From: Pseudomonas furukawaii
GTDB taxonomy: Bacteria; Pseudomonadota; Gammaproteobacteria; Pseudomonadales; Pseudomonadaceae
Direction of reading: 5' to 3'
Length of the DNA stretch: 64,000 nt
NCBI RefSeq assembly: GCF_002355475.1
Contig: NZ_AP014862.1
Span: forward strand, 5,952,001-6,016,000
Positions within the stretch are counted from its first letter, which is position 1. Every line of letters starts with the position of its first letter. The notes under the pieces are model-generated. The model had not been told where the DNA came from and did not search any database. It saw only the letters and a list, made by a program, of their open reading frames with translations. The position numbers were made by a program, and so were the translations under genes. Of this stretch, positions 9,220 to 19,885 are shown piece after piece.

Positions 9220-10349
9220 TGGCCGGCCTCCTGGGCCGGCTCAGCGCTGGCCGGCTCTTCGGCTTCACCGGCGGCGCCGGGGGCACGCAGAAGGTAGGCC
9301 TGCAGCGCGGCAAGGGTGGGGGCGAGGTCGGGGACCTTGACCTCCACCGGCTGCGTGGCCAGTTCGTCGATGCGCGCCAGCAGGGCTCGGCTGTCGGGGT
9401 TTTCGTCGTTGAAGTGTCCCTTGAGCACCTCGCCGGCCTGGCGCAAGGCCTGCTGGTAGACCTGGGTCTGGCCGTGCAGCGCCCCCCACTGGGCCTGTTC
9501 CAGGGCCAGCGACAGGGCCAGGCGGACGCGGGACAGGTTCTGGCCGGACAGCAGTGGCTTGATGTCCTGGCTGGCGTCCAGCTGGATGCGGAAGTAGTGG
9601 GAAAGGGTTTCCAGCCATTCGGACCAGCGACTGCGACCGTCGCCTTCGGCGGCGATGTCCATCAGCACGCCGCCCTTGTCCTCGAAGGCCGGTACCAGCG
9701 GGTTGAGCCGGGCCGCCTGCTCGCGCAGGGCCCCCAGCTGCAGGAACAGGCCCGTGCGGTCCGGCTGCGGCGTGCTGCGCAGCGCCAGCAGGCTCTTGGC
9801 CATCTGCTCGCGGGCGGCGTAGGCGCCGGGGTCGTTCTGTTCGCGGAGGATGTCGTCAGCGGCCTGCACAAGGGCGGTGGCGCTGTGGATATCCTGCAGC
9901 GCCGAGAGGCGCAGGGTGGCCAGTCGCAACAGGTGCTCGGCCTCGGCCAGACGCCAGTCCTTGCGGCTGGCGCCGAGGATGGTTTCCAGGCGCTGGCGGA
10001 TCTGCTGCTGGTCACCCTGAAGGTCCACCAGCAGTCGACGACGCTCGTCCAGCTCCGCGGCGCTGGGCAGCGCCTCCAGGCGCTTGCTGAGTTGCTGTTC
10101 ACGCTGGGCCAGGGCCTGGGCCTGGCCCCGTGTCTCTTCGACCAGTCCAAGTTGCTGCTGGTCGCGGGCCTCCAGGCTGCGCACCTGCCAAAGTCCCCAG
10201 CCCCCCACGGCGATGCCGACGGCGCCCAGCAGCAGGGCGCACAGGGCCAGGCCATTGCCTCGCGGGGTGGACGCGGCCGGAGTCGGGGTGACGGGCTCGG
10301 CGGCTGAGGTATCTTGATGCTCTTGTTTCGGGGCTTCTGCTTCGCTCAC
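9216..10349 (-). CDS. hemX: HemX, uroporphyrinogen-III C-methyltransferase-like membrane protein
   Basis: 377 residues from a GTG at 10349 (V/M-SEAEAPKQEHQ) preceded by AAGGAT; the frame runs further upstream only into hemD. An acidic and Pro/Thr-rich cytoplasmic tail is followed by one membrane helix (about residues 35-55) and a long periplasmic coiled coil (QALAQREQQLSKRLEAL). It belongs to the HemX family of haem clusters, whose methyltransferase activity is doubtful because no SAM-binding motif is visible. It lies 16 bases after hemD. Confidence 0.9.
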   Translation of the reverse strand: MSEAEAPKQEHQDTSAAEPVTPTPAASTPRGNGLALCALLLGAVGIAVGGWGLWQVRSLEARDQQQLGLVEETRGQAQALAQREQQLSKRLEALPSAAELDERRRLLVDLQGDQQQIRQRLETILGASRKDWRLAEAEHLLRLATLRLSALQDIHSATALVQAADDILREQNDPGAYAAREQMAKSLLALRSTPQPDRTGLFLQLGALREQAARLNPLVPAFEDKGGVLMDIAAEGDGRSRWSEWLETLSHYFRIQLDASQDIKPLLSGQNLSRVRLALSLALEQAQWGALHGQTQVYQQALRQAGEVLKGHFNDENPDSRALLARIDELATQPVEVKVPDLAPTLAALQAYLLRAPGAAGEAEEPASAEPAQEAGQ

Positions 10350-10365
10350 GTATCCATCCTTCGCT

Positions 10366-11136
10366 TCAGGGGGCCGGCGCCGGATGCTGCCTGAGCGCCG
10401 CCAGCAAGGCCGTGGCACTGGCGCCACGACAATCCACAACATTCTTCGCGCCTGCCGCCATCGCTTGCTCGGCCACGCGTGGGCTCGGCACGAACAGGGG
10501 CAGGTGGGCCATTCCGGCCCAGTCATCCCCGGCCAGCAGCAGCAGGTTCGCAAGGCCCTGGCCACTGCTGACCACCAGCCCGTTCAGCTGTTCAACCTCG
10601 ATGCGCCGCGCCAGGGTCCCGGACGGATACTCCGGCAGGCAGCGGCGATAGAGCTCCAGATAGTCGACCGCGACGCCTTGGTCGCGCAAGCGGTCGGCCA
10701 GGAACTCCCGGCCACCCTCGCCGCGCATGATCAGCACCCTGGGTTCCGCCGTGGCGAGGGCCTCGGTGAAGGCCGGCAGCCCCAGCAGGGCCTCGCTGTC
10801 ATCGCCCGCCTCCGGCCAGGACGCCGGCAAGCCGTGACCTTCCAGCAAGGCGCCGGTGGCGGCGCCGACGGCGAACCAACGCAGGCTCGCCGGGGGCTGC
10901 CGCCCATGGCGATCCAGCAGGTCGAGGCCAAGACGCGCCGCCGGTTTGCTGACCACCACCACGGCGCAGTAGCGATCCAGCGCCAGGACGAGGCCTCGCT
11001 GCTCCGGCGATTCTTCCAGAGGCTGGATGGCCAGCAGCGGAAGGCTGCTGCTGGCCACCTGGTGCTCGGCCAGGGTCGCGGCCAGGGCTGCGCACTCCTC
11101 GGCGGGGCGCGTCAGCAGCAACCGCCAACCCGTCAC
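10366..11136 (-). CDS. hemD: Uroporphyrinogen-III synthase
   Basis: 256 residues ([19 protein letters not shown]...). The typical low-conservation HemD fold is seen: an N-terminal LLLTRP, a mid segment [17 protein letters not shown] and a C-terminal [12 protein letters not shown]. It closes and inverts ring D of hydroxymethylbilane to form uroporphyrinogen III in the cytoplasm. The start overlaps the hemC stop by ATGA, coupling the two consecutive steps. Confidence 0.94.
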   Translation of the reverse strand: MTGWRLLLTRPAEECAALAATLAEHQVASSSLPLLAIQPLEESPEQRGLVLALDRYCAVVVVSKPAARLGLDLLDRHGRQPPASLRWFAVGAATGALLEGHGLPASWPEAGDDSEALLGLPAFTEALATAEPRVLIMRGEGGREFLADRLRDQGVAVDYLELYRRCLPEYPSGTLARRIEVEQLNGLVVSSGQGLANLLLLAGDDWAGMAHLPLFVPSPRVAEQAMAAGAKNVVDCRGASATALLAALRQHPAPAP

Positions 11137-12071
11137 GGGTGACCGGCCTCGCCATAGACGGCCTTGAGGATCTCGCCAGCGCCCAGCTGCAGCAACTCAT
11201 CGGCTACCTGCACCCCCAAACGCTCGGCGTCGGCGCTGGCGGCACGGGCTTCGGCGCGCAGCAACTGGCCGCCATCGGGCTGGCCCACCAGGCCACGGAG
11301 CCAGAGCTGTTCGCCCTCGAGCACCGCGTAACAGGCGATAGGCACCTGGCAACCGCCGTTCAGGCGCTTGTTCAGGGCGCGCTCGGCGGTGACCCTCAGG
11401 GCGGTGTCCGGGTGATGCAGCGGCGCCAGCAGGGCGTGGATCTCGCTGTCGGCGGTACGGCACTCGATGCCCACGGCCCCCTGGCCACCGGCGGGCAGGC
11501 TGTCTTCGACGCTGATGGAGGCGCGGATTCGATCCTCGAAGCCCAGGCGGATCAGGCCGGCGGCGGCAAGGATGATGGCGTCGTAGTCGCCGGCGTCCAG
11601 CTTGGCCAGGCGAGTGTTCACGTTGCCCCGCAGGAACTGGATCTTCAGGTCGGGGCGACGAGCCAGCAACTGGGCCTGGCGGCGCAGGCTGGAGGTGCCC
11701 ACCACGCTACCGGCGGGCAGCGCGTCGAGGCTGTCATGGGTGTTGGAGACGAAGGCGTCCCGGGGGTCCTCACGCTCGCAGATGCAGTAGAGCCCGAGGC
11801 CTTCCGGAAAATCCATGGGCACGTCCTTCATGGAGTGCACGGCGATGTCGGCCTCGTGCTCCAGCAGCGCGGTTTCCAGTTCCTTCACGAACAGGCCCTT
11901 GCCGCCGATCTTGGCCAGCGGGGCATCCAGCAGCTTGTCGCCCTTGCTGACCATGGGCACCAGGCTGACCTTCAGGCCGGGATGGGCGGCCTCGAGGCGC
12001 GACTTGACGTATTCGGCCTGCCACAGGGCCAGGGCACTCTTGCGGGTGGCGATGCGGATCTCGCGGGACAT
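11133..12071 (-). CDS. hemC: Hydroxymethylbilane synthase (porphobilinogen deaminase)
   Basis: 313 residues from ATG 12071 ([19 protein letters not shown]). The cofactor-anchoring cysteine is in [12 protein letters not shown] near residue 242, and [17 protein letters not shown] and [11 protein letters not shown] are intact. It polymerises four porphobilinogens. It heads the hemCDXY run on the minus strand, downstream of algR with a 134-base gap, an arrangement shared with P. aeruginosa. Confidence 0.97.
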   Translation of the reverse strand: MSREIRIATRKSALALWQAEYVKSRLEAAHPGLKVSLVPMVSKGDKLLDAPLAKIGGKGLFVKELETALLEHEADIAVHSMKDVPMDFPEGLGLYCICEREDPRDAFVSNTHDSLDALPAGSVVGTSSLRRQAQLLARRPDLKIQFLRGNVNTRLAKLDAGDYDAIILAAAGLIRLGFEDRIRASISVEDSLPAGGQGAVGIECRTADSEIHALLAPLHHPDTALRVTAERALNKRLNGGCQVPIACYAVLEGEQLWLRGLVGQPDGGQLLRAEARAASADAERLGVQVADELLQLGAGEILKAVYGEAGHP

Positions 12072-12205
12072 GGTCACTTCCGGAATGGGCAATGCCCGGA
12101 ATCATAACAGGCCCGCACGCGGCGAGGGCGCGGGCGGTTGTCACGGAACGACACCGACTTGCGAGGAAACGCAGGCGGAAGAAGCGGGTGACCGACGTCA
12201 ACCCG

Positions 12206-12952
12206 CTACAGGCTGTTCATCATCTTGCGCACGCCCGCGACATGCCGGCGACTGACGGTCAGGGCATCGCCATTGAGGCCCTTGAGGAACAGTTGGAAGT
12301 GCCCCAGGGGCGTGCGCTGCAGCCGCTCGATGCGCTCGCGGGCCACCAGGGCGTTGCGGTGGATTCGCACGAATCGGTCGCCGAATTCGTCCTCCAGGGC
12401 CTTCAGGGGTTCGTCCAGCAGCACTTCGCCGTGCTCATGGCGCAGGGTCACGTACTTGTGGTCGGCGATGAAGTAGACCACCTGATCCAGGGGGATCAGC
12501 TCGATGCCTTTCCGGGTACGGGCGCTGATGTGACTTCGGGGACCACTCCCGCTGACCGCGGCGGGGCGGGTCAGCGCGGCGAGTTGCACGCGGTTGGGGC
12601 GTTCGGCCTTCTTCAGGGCCTCGGCCAGGGACTCGGACCGCACCGGCTTGACCAGGTAGCCAACGGCGCTGACCTGGAAGGCCTCGAGGGCGAATTCGTC
12701 ATGGGCCGTGCAGAAGATCACCGCCGGCGGCGCCTCCTTCTCGCAGAGCCGGGCGGCCACCTGAAGCCCGTCCAGCCCGGGCATGCGAATGTCCAGCAGG
12801 ACGACATCCGGCTTCAGGCTGTCGATGAGGGTGAGCGCCTCCTCGCCATTGCTGGCGGCAGGCTCCAGGACACGGTACCCATCGAGATCTCCGACCAGAC
12901 GGCTGAGGCGCTCGCGGGCAAGGGGTTCATCGTCGACGATCAGGACATTCAT
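12206..12952 (-). CDS. algR: AlgR, LytTR-type response regulator
   Basis: 248 residues, identical in length to P. aeruginosa AlgR. Receiver domain 1-120 has D7, D8 and the phospho-acceptor D54 (VVLLDIRMPG) and K at VKPVRS. The LytTR DNA-binding domain covers about 140-248 (VVYFIADHKYVTLRHEHGEV, RIHRNALV). It controls alginate, type IV pili and virulence genes with AlgZ. Its start overlaps the algZ stop by 4 bases, so sensor and regulator are coupled. Confidence 0.96.
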   Translation of the reverse strand: MNVLIVDDEPLARERLSRLVGDLDGYRVLEPAASNGEEALTLIDSLKPDVVLLDIRMPGLDGLQVAARLCEKEAPPAVIFCTAHDEFALEAFQVSAVGYLVKPVRSESLAEALKKAERPNRVQLAALTRPAAVSGSGPRSHISARTRKGIELIPLDQVVYFIADHKYVTLRHEHGEVLLDEPLKALEDEFGDRFVRIHRNALVARERIERLQRTPLGHFQLFLKGLNGDALTVSRRHVAGVRKMMNSL

Positions 12953-14031
12953 ATCGCACGGGCTTCCTGCGTGAGTCTCGCACAAGGATAGCGTAGACAG
13001 GTGAAGTGGCGGCCGTCACGGCGCTCCACGCTGAGACTCGCCCGTGGCCCGAAAAGTGCCACGAGGCGGGCGTCGATATTGCGCAGCGCCTGCTGGGTTC
13101 CCTTCGACGGCGACGGGTCCTGGGTCTCGTCGTAAGGGTTGCTCACGCAGAGACGGAACATGCCGTCGCGGTAGTCCGCTTCGATCCGCACCAGCCCCCC
13201 CTCGATGCGCGGCTGGATGCCATGGATCAGGGCATTTTCCAGCAAAGGCTGCAGCGTCAACTGGGGAATGGGCAGATCCTCCGGAACTTCATCCACCTGC
13301 CAATCCAACTGTAGCCGGTCTCCGAGACGATATTGCTCGATCGAGAGATATCGTTTCGCCAGTTCCAGCTCCTCGCCCCAATCCACCAGGGTGCCGGGCT
13401 TGGCCAGGCTGGCGCGGAACAGGTCGGAAAGGTCCAGCACGGCCTGCTCGGCCTTGTCCGGATCGATGACCACCAGGCTGGCGATGCTGTTCAGGCTGTT
13501 GAACAGGAAGTGCGGGCGAATACGCGCCTGCAGGGATTCGATTCGGGCCCGGAGCTCGGCCTGCTGCTGCTTGCGCCATTGGCTCTGGAGGTAGAAGTAG
13601 CGCAGCAGCAGCGTCGACATGATCAGGCTGATAAGGCCGTGACGCAGGTAAAGGTTGACCTCCCCATGGCGCGGCAGCGGGCCGCCCAAGTCGAAGTAGT
13701 CGGCCACGCCGGTGCCGGCCAGGGTCAGCCCCACCACCAGGGCACAGCAGATGCCTCCGGCCACGGAGGCCCGCATACGCGCCAGCAACGGGCGCAGCTG
13801 GCAGAGCAACGCCGCCGAGAGCAGCACGATCCACTGCACGAAGAGGGACGTCAGTGCCAGGCGCACCCAGTTGAAGCTGGGCAGCATCGGCTCGGCCAGC
13901 ACCAGCACCAGCACCAGCAACTCGGCCAGCAGAACCAGGCCGAGCAAGGCCTCGGGCAAGCAGAGCTCGGGCAGGAAGAAATCGTCGTGCGCGCTTCTGG
14001 CACGCACTTTTTTCTTCAGGCGCTTCGACAT
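12949..14031 (-). CDS. algZ: AlgZ (FimS) sensor kinase
   Basis: 360 residues from ATG 14031 (MSKRLKKKVRARS); a second in-frame ATG six codons upstream is possible, but the GGGGGA ribosome site fits 14031. Four membrane helices (about 30-140) precede the His_kinase domain with RIRPHFLFNSLNSIASLV (phosphorylatable or structural histidine) and a degenerate ATPase end (LLENALIHGIQPR). This is the LytS-like, unorthodox class of sensor partnered with LytTR regulators. Confidence 0.94.
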   Translation of the reverse strand: MSKRLKKKVRARSAHDDFFLPELCLPEALLGLVLLAELLVLVLVLAEPMLPSFNWVRLALTSLFVQWIVLLSAALLCQLRPLLARMRASVAGGICCALVVGLTLAGTGVADYFDLGGPLPRHGEVNLYLRHGLISLIMSTLLLRYFYLQSQWRKQQQAELRARIESLQARIRPHFLFNSLNSIASLVVIDPDKAEQAVLDLSDLFRASLAKPGTLVDWGEELELAKRYLSIEQYRLGDRLQLDWQVDEVPEDLPIPQLTLQPLLENALIHGIQPRIEGGLVRIEADYRDGMFRLCVSNPYDETQDPSPSKGTQQALRNIDARLVALFGPRASLSVERRDGRHFTCLRYPCARLTQEARAI

Positions 14032-14244
14032 CCCGGACACATCCCCCATGACCCGGCGAGCGGCAGGCGCGGTCGCCGGGTAAAGAACCTCAGCCGGACC
14101 GTCGAACGCCTGGGGCCGCCGAGAGGGCCATGGCGATCGGGCCCCGACCAGACGGGCCGCGCCGGTTTTTCCGGCAACGCTGTTATTATCGACTGAATTT
14201 TCCGGCCCATCGGCTTTCTTTCACCTTCCTCACCGAGTGAACCC

Positions 14245-15639
14245 ATGAGCACCGACAAGACCAACCAGTCCTGGGGTGGCCGCTTCAGCGAGCCCGTAGA
14301 CGCCTTCGTCGCCCGTTTCACCGCATCCGTTGACTTCGACAAGCGCCTATACCGCCACGACATCATGGGGTCCATCGCCCATGCCACCATGCTGGCACAG
14401 GTCGGTGTCCTCAGCGAGGCGGAACGTGACGCCATCATCGATGGCCTGAAGCAGATCCAGGGTGAGATCGAAGCCGGCACCTTCGACTGGCGCGTGGACC
14501 TGGAAGACGTGCACATGAACATCGAGGCGCGCCTGACCGACCGCATCGGCGTCACCGGCAAGAAGCTCCACACCGGCCGCTCGCGCAACGACCAGGTGGC
14601 CACCGATATCCGCCTCTGGCTGCGGGACGAGATCGACATCATCCTCGCGGAGATCACCCGCCTGCAGCAGGGCCTGCTGGGCCTGGCGGACGCCGAGGCC
14701 GACACCATCATGCCCGGCTTCACCCACCTGCAGACCGCACAACCGGTGACGTTCGGCCACCACCTGCTGGCCTGGTTCGAAATGCTCAGCCGCGACCACG
14801 AGCGCCTGGTGGACTGCCGCAAGCGGGTCAACCGCATGCCGCTCGGCTCCGCCGCCCTGGCCGGCACCACCTACCCGATCCAGCGCGAGGTCACCTGCCA
14901 GCTGCTGGGCTTCGACGCTGTCGGCGGCAACTCCCTGGACGGCGTGTCCGACCGCGACTTCGCCATCGAATTCTGCGCCGCCGCCTCCCTGGCGATGATG
15001 CACCTGTCGCGCTTTTCCGAAGAGCTGGTGCTCTGGACCAGCGCCCAGTTCCAGTTCATCGACCTGCCCGACCGCTTCTGCACCGGCTCCTCGATCATGC
15101 CGCAGAAGAAGAACCCCGACGTGCCCGAGCTGGTTCGCGGCAAGTCCGGCCGGGTTTTTGGCGCCCTCACCGGCCTGCTGACCCTGATGAAAGGCCAGCC
15201 GCTGGCCTACAACAAGGACAACCAGGAGGACAAGGAACCGCTGTTCGACGCCGCCGACACCCTGCGCGATTCCCTGCGCGCCTTCGCCGACATGGTTCCG
15301 GCCATCAAGCCCAGGCGCGAGGTCATGCGTGAAGCCGCCCGCCGCGGTTTCTCCACCGCCACCGACCTGGCCGACTACCTGGTGCGCAAGGGCCTGCCCT
15401 TCCGTGATTGCCACGAGATCGTCGGCCACGCGGTGAAGTACGGCGTCGACACCGGCAAGGACCTGGCCGAGATGAGCCTGGACGAACTGCGCCAGTTCAG
15501 CGACCAGATCGGTGACGACGTCTTCGCCGTGCTGACCCTGGAAGGCTCGGTGAATGCCCGCGACCACATCGGCGGCACCGCGCCGAACCAGGTCCGCGCC
15601 GCCGTGCAACGTGGCAAGGCCCTGCTGGCCGCCCGCTGA
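14245..15639 (+). CDS. argH: Argininosuccinate lyase
   Basis: 464 residues, full length. The fumarase/ASL signature [12 protein letters not shown] and the [13 protein letters not shown] and [12 protein letters not shown] segments are intact. It splits argininosuccinate to arginine and fumarate, the last step of arginine synthesis. It is divergent from algZ; the 213-base gap contains the control regions for both but I could not assign a clear promoter. Confidence 0.97.
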   Translation: MSTDKTNQSWGGRFSEPVDAFVARFTASVDFDKRLYRHDIMGSIAHATMLAQVGVLSEAERDAIIDGLKQIQGEIEAGTFDWRVDLEDVHMNIEARLTDRIGVTGKKLHTGRSRNDQVATDIRLWLRDEIDIILAEITRLQQGLLGLADAEADTIMPGFTHLQTAQPVTFGHHLLAWFEMLSRDHERLVDCRKRVNRMPLGSAALAGTTYPIQREVTCQLLGFDAVGGNSLDGVSDRDFAIEFCAAASLAMMHLSRFSEELVLWTSAQFQFIDLPDRFCTGSSIMPQKKNPDVPELVRGKSGRVFGALTGLLTLMKGQPLAYNKDNQEDKEPLFDAADTLRDSLRAFADMVPAIKPRREVMREAARRGFSTATDLADYLVRKGLPFRDCHEIVGHAVKYGVDTGKDLAEMSLDELRQFSDQIGDDVFAVLTLEGSVNARDHIGGTAPNQVRAAVQRGKALLAAR

Positions 15640-15651
15640 CAGCCGCACGCC

Positions 15652-16272
15652 ATGGATCGGCAACCTGACTGGCCGGGACTTCCCGGCCAGCGCATCTCCA
15701 TCGTCGGTTGCTCCGGCTCCGGCAAGACCACCCTGGCGCGAGCGCTGGCCCGCCTCCTCGACCGCCCGCACATCGAGCTCGACGCCCTCTTCCACCAGCG
15801 CGACTGGCAGCCCCTGCCCCGGCGGGAATTCCGCCGCCGCGTCACCGAGGCCCTGGCCGGCGAGCGCTGGATAGTCGAAGGCAGCTACGGCGCCGTGCGC
15901 CCCGAGGTACTCGCCCGCGCCGACACCCAGATCTGGCTGGACCCGCCGCGTGCCGAGGTGATGCGCAACCTGCTGCTGCGCAGCTTCGGCCGGGTGCTGC
16001 TGCGCACACGACTCTGGAACGGCAACCGCGAGCGTCTGCGCAACCTCCTCAGCCTGGACCCCGAGCGCTCCATCATCCTCTGGGGCTGGACCCGCTTCGG
16101 CGTCTACCGCGCCCGCTTCCGTGCCGAGCACGAAGACCCGGAACTGGCGGGCATCCGACGCATACGCCTGGGCTCGCGCCGGGAAGTCCGGGCCTTCCTG
16201 CGTCAGCTGCGCCAGCAGGCCGGCGACGGACGTGGCACACTTCCGCCATCGCAACCGGGAACCCCACCATGA
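15652..16272 (+). CDS. Small P-loop kinase-like protein (FlaR/adenylate-kinase-like)
   Basis: 206 residues with a Walker A GCSGSGKTTLARAL at about residue 20 and HIELDALFHQRDWQP, which matches the substrate-side motif of the topology-modulation/FlaR-type nucleotide kinases (DxxxxxPGW-like). WIVEGSYG and IWLDPPRAEVMRNLLLRS follow. The reaction is unknown. It is 12 bases after argH and overlaps the next gene by 4 bases. Confidence 0.8.
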   Translation: MDRQPDWPGLPGQRISIVGCSGSGKTTLARALARLLDRPHIELDALFHQRDWQPLPRREFRRRVTEALAGERWIVEGSYGAVRPEVLARADTQIWLDPPRAEVMRNLLLRSFGRVLLRTRLWNGNRERLRNLLSLDPERSIILWGWTRFGVYRARFRAEHEDPELAGIRRIRLGSRREVRAFLRQLRQQAGDGRGTLPPSQPGTPP

Positions 16273-16547
16273 CCGACGACATTGATGACGGCGAAGAAGC
16301 CTTCGCCGAAGCCACCCTGACCCAGGCCATCGAGAACCAGATCGAGACCGGCGAGCCGCCCGCCGCCCGGGCCACCCTCAACAAACTGACCCTGGTGGGC
16401 TACGAACGGGAGGAGATCCTCCAGCTCATGGCCCTGGTGCTGGCCCACGAAATCGACGCCATGCTCGCTGCCGACCGTCCGTTCGACACCGCCTGGTACG
16501 AACAGGCCTTGCGGGCGCTCCCCGAGCTGCCGGAAGATCAGGCCTGA
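16269..16547 (+). CDS. Conserved acidic hypothetical protein
   Basis: 92 residues (MTDDIDDGEEAFAEATLTQ...), acidic and helical, with no membrane segment or known motif. The start ATG at 16269 overlaps the preceding stop (ATGA), so it is probably co-translated with the P-loop kinase-like gene. I do not recognise a function. Confidence 0.7.
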   Translation: MTDDIDDGEEAFAEATLTQAIENQIETGEPPAARATLNKLTLVGYEREEILQLMALVLAHEIDAMLAADRPFDTAWYEQALRALPELPEDQA

Positions 16548-16599
16548 GTTCGCCTACACTGGCGAGACTCCCGCGGTACAACAAGAACAAGGAGCGACC

Positions 16600-16842
16600 A
16601 TGGTCTTCACCCCCGAGTTGATCGCCGAATTCGAACTGCTGGCCCTGTTCAACCTGGACAACACCCAGGAAGGCATCAAGGTCCACAACAACGCCAATCC
16701 CAAGGCCCAGGCCGCCGTCACGCGGCTTCACGAGAAAGGCCTGGTCACCCAACCCGACGGCGGCTACCTCACCAGCCTCGGCCTCGATGCGGCCGAGCAC
16801 GTACAAGCCCTGCGCACCATCCTCCTGCCCCAACCCAGCTGA
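16600..16842 (+). CDS. TIGR02647 family small DNA-binding-like protein
   Basis: 80 residues (MVFTPELIAEFELLALFNLD...) with an AAGGAG ribosome site just before the ATG. The ELxxLxxFNLxxxxxGIKVH and RLHxKGLxTxxDGGYLT patterns fit TIGR02647, a winged-helix-like family confined to Gammaproteobacteria with unknown function. It is placed just before cyaA. Confidence 0.78.
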   Translation: MVFTPELIAEFELLALFNLDNTQEGIKVHNNANPKAQAAVTRLHEKGLVTQPDGGYLTSLGLDAAEHVQALRTILLPQPS

Positions 16843-16942
16843 CCCGACGCGCACTCAAGTCGGTGCGCTCCCGGGCGATACAATGCGGACGCCTGCCGGC
16901 CCGAATGGCCGGCAGACCTCCAGCATGGGACAAGATGTGAGC

Positions 16943-19780
16943 ATGACGCGTACCCAGGAAATCCGCCCGGACATCGACGACGGCATCGACCGCAAGGTCC
17001 TCGCCCAGCTTCGCGCACGCTTCCTCAAGGTGAACGACGGTCGCCTGGAGCGGGCCATGCTGGCGCTTTCCACCCGCCAGCAATTGGTGCTGCGGCTGCT
17101 GCCGCTGCTGTTCCACGTCAACCACCCCCTGCTGCCCGGCTATGTCTCCGGCACCACGCCCGCCGGCGTGGCGACCTTCGAGCCCGACGACGAAGTCCTG
17201 GCCGAAGCCCAGCGCCTCACCCGCTCGTTTTCCTACAAGGCCCGGCGGGGACCGCAACCCACGCCCATTCATGGCCTGTTCCTCATGGGCAGCCTGGGCA
17301 CCATCGCCCAGGACGAGCAGAGCGACCTGGATATCTGGGTCTGCCACAGCCCGGACCTGGACGTCGCCGCCACCGGCGAACTGCAGAAGAAGTGCAGCGC
17401 CCTGGAAGCCTGGGCCGCCAGCCAGGGCGCCGAGGCGCACTTTTTCCTCGTCGACCCGGCCCGCTTCACCCTGGGCGACCGCGAAGCCCGGCTCACCTCC
17501 GACGACTGCGGCACCACCCAGCACTACCTGCTGCTGGACGAGTTCTACCGGACCGCCATCTGGCTCGCCGGCCGCACGCCGCTCTGGTGGCTGGTGCCGA
17601 CCTATGAAGAGGGCCGCTACGCCGAATACGCCCGCACCCTGCTGTCCAAGCGCTTCATCCGTGCCGAGGACGTGCTGGACCTGGGCAACCTGGCCCATAT
17701 CCCCCCCGGGGAATTCATCGGCGCCAGCATGTGGCAGCTCTACAAGGGCATCGAATCCCCCTACAAGTCCGTGCTCAAGCTGCTGCTCACCGAGGTCTAT
17801 GCCCGCGAGCACCCCCGGGTGGCCTGCCTTTCCCTGCGCTTCAAGGAAGCGGTCTACGCCAATCGCCTGGACCTGGACGAGCTGGACCCCTACGTGGTGG
17901 TCTATCGCCGCCTGGAAGAATACCTGCGGGCACGCAATGAACCGGAGCGCCTGGAACTGATCCGCCGCTGCCTCTACCTCAAGGTGAACAAGAAGCTCAG
18001 CCGCCCTCCGCGCAACCGCAGCAAGAGCTGGCAGCGCCTGCTGCTGGAGCGCCTCACCGCCGAATGGCACTGGTCGCCCCGCCAGCTGGCGATGCTCGAC
18101 AGCCGCAGCCAGTGGAAGGTGCGCCAGGTGCTCAGCGAACGGCGCGCCCTGGTCAACGAACTGACCTACAGCTACCGCTTCCTGTCCCAGTTCGCCCGCA
18201 GCGAACAGACCGCCGGCACCTTGAGCAGCCGCGACCTTGGGGTGCTGGGCCGACGCCTCTACGCCGCCTTCGAGCGCAAGGCGGGCAAGGTGGAATTCAT
18301 CAACCCCGGGATCGCCCCGGACATCGCAGAAGACACCCTGACCCTGGTGCAATGCCCCAGCACGGAAGACGGCGGCGAAACCCAGTGGGCACTTTTCCAC
18401 GGCAGCCTGAATGCCCAGGAGTGGCGCGATTTCGCGCCCCTCAAGCGCAGTCGGGAACTGATCGCCCTGCTCGCCTGGTGCCACCGCAACGGCGTGATCG
18501 ACGCCAGCACCCGGGTTTCCCTGCACCCGGGTAACAGCGACCTGACGGAAAACGAACTGAGCAACCTGCTGGCCAGCCTGCAACAGGCCTTTCCCCTGCC
18601 CCTGGGCCAGGTGGATGAAAACGCCCTGCTCCGCCCTGGCGTCCCCACCAACACCCTGCTGCTGGTGAACGTCGGCGTCGACCCGCTTCGCCAGCACAGC
18701 CAGAAGAACTTCCACCTGATCACCGAACACAACGACGCCCTGGGCTTTTCCGCAGTGCGGGAGAATCTGGTGCTGACCCTGGACCAGGTCACGCTGAACA
18801 GCTGGAACGAACTGCTGGTGCAGCGCTACGAGGGCCCGGACGCCCTGCTCGCCTGCCTGCGCGACTACCTGAATGCCCTGCCCGCCAACGGCCCGCGACC
18901 GGGCTTGCGCGTGCGCTGTTACTGTCGCAATCGCGCCCAGGCCATCGGGCAGCGGGTGGAAGAGCTATTCAAGGACACCCAGGCCCTCCTGGGCACCACC
19001 GGCGTCCCGCGCTTCCTGCTCCAGGTGGAGCAGCGCTTCCACATCCTGCAACTGGAGCCGGGCCAGGTGAACCATGCCAGCCTGCCGGACCTGCCGGCGC
19101 TGGTGGAGCACCTGGGGCGCGACGTGCCGGACTACAGCCCCTTGCAACTGGACCGCCATGCCCTGGCCGAGCAGGACCTGTCGGTGATCCTCCCGGTCGG
19201 GCGCCCGGGCTGCATCCAGGTGTTCTACCGACAGGAGGGCGGCAGCGCCGAGATCAGCCTGCTGGACGAGCGCAACGCCCTTTGGCGCCAACGCCTGCCG
19301 TTCCATGACGAACTGAGCCTGCTCAACCCGCTGCACCGTTTCCTGCAGTCACTGCTCTATCGGCGCAACGCGTTGCTGCCCCTGGAAGGCACCGAGGCAC
19401 AAGCCTCGGGGGAAATCCTCTACTACGAGGTGGTCAACCAGGGTCGCGGACTGGAACGTCGCGCCGCACCGGCGGCAGCGGTGAGCCATCCCTTCTACGA
19501 TGTGCAGGCCATCGTCGAGCCCGCCGACGCCGGCATGGTCCACGTGACCCTCTACTGCAACCACCGGGAATTCTCCGAGCTGGAGTACGGCAGTGGCCTG
19601 TTCGCCGCCGTGGCCCGGCATATCCTCGCCCAGCGCCGCTCACCCGAACGCTATCCCTGCTACATCACCGACCTCGACCTGTCCCAGATGCCCGGGCGCG
19701 GCCAGGCGCAGACGGTCCATTACCTGCGCTACAAGGTGGAACTGGAAGATCGGCTCAATCGGGCGCTGCGGGAAGGCTGA
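16943..19780 (+). CDS. cyaA: Class I adenylate cyclase
   Basis: 945 residues from ATG 16943 (MTRTQEIRPDIDDGID), chosen by similarity to Pseudomonas CyaA; an in-frame ATG 18 bases earlier is also possible. The catalytic N-half has SFSYKARRGPQPTPIHGLFLMGSLGTIAQ and DLDIWVC, the nucleotidyltransferase GS/DxD core. The rest is the regulatory C-domain. It makes cAMP for Vfr/CRP. No membrane segments or frame defects are seen. Confidence 0.95.
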   Translation: MTRTQEIRPDIDDGIDRKVLAQLRARFLKVNDGRLERAMLALSTRQQLVLRLLPLLFHVNHPLLPGYVSGTTPAGVATFEPDDEVLAEAQRLTRSFSYKARRGPQPTPIHGLFLMGSLGTIAQDEQSDLDIWVCHSPDLDVAATGELQKKCSALEAWAASQGAEAHFFLVDPARFTLGDREARLTSDDCGTTQHYLLLDEFYRTAIWLAGRTPLWWLVPTYEEGRYAEYARTLLSKRFIRAEDVLDLGNLAHIPPGEFIGASMWQLYKGIESPYKSVLKLLLTEVYAREHPRVACLSLRFKEAVYANRLDLDELDPYVVVYRRLEEYLRARNEPERLELIRRCLYLKVNKKLSRPPRNRSKSWQRLLLERLTAEWHWSPRQLAMLDSRSQWKVRQVLSERRALVNELTYSYRFLSQFARSEQTAGTLSSRDLGVLGRRLYAAFERKAGKVEFINPGIAPDIAEDTLTLVQCPSTEDGGETQWALFHGSLNAQEWRDFAPLKRSRELIALLAWCHRNGVIDASTRVSLHPGNSDLTENELSNLLASLQQAFPLPLGQVDENALLRPGVPTNTLLLVNVGVDPLRQHSQKNFHLITEHNDALGFSAVRENLVLTLDQVTLNSWNELLVQRYEGPDALLACLRDYLNALPANGPRPGLRVRCYCRNRAQAIGQRVEELFKDTQALLGTTGVPRFLLQVEQRFHILQLEPGQVNHASLPDLPALVEHLGRDVPDYSPLQLDRHALAEQDLSVILPVGRPGCIQVFYRQEGGSAEISLLDERNALWRQRLPFHDELSLLNPLHRFLQSLLYRRNALLPLEGTEAQASGEILYYEVVNQGRGLERRAAPAAAVSHPFYDVQAIVEPADAGMVHVTLYCNHREFSELEYGSGLFAAVARHILAQRRSPERYPCYITDLDLSQMPGRGQAQTVHYLRYKVELEDRLNRALREG

Positions 19781-19885
19781 CGAAGCCGCCAGAGGGCTGC
19801 CGGCTTCTCCGTGGAGGTTCAGCCGCGAAGCAGGTCGAAGACCTGCCCTTCAGCACAGGCCCCACCTCGCGGACCTTGCGAAGGA

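Noticed and set aside
14347-16254. 635-codon minus-strand frame across argH and the next gene
   Set aside because: It spans two well-identified plus-strand genes and has no recognisable domain.
16769-18730. 653-codon minus-strand frame opposite cyaA
   Set aside because: Adenylate cyclase is unambiguous on the plus strand; the opposite frame is a codon-bias artefact.
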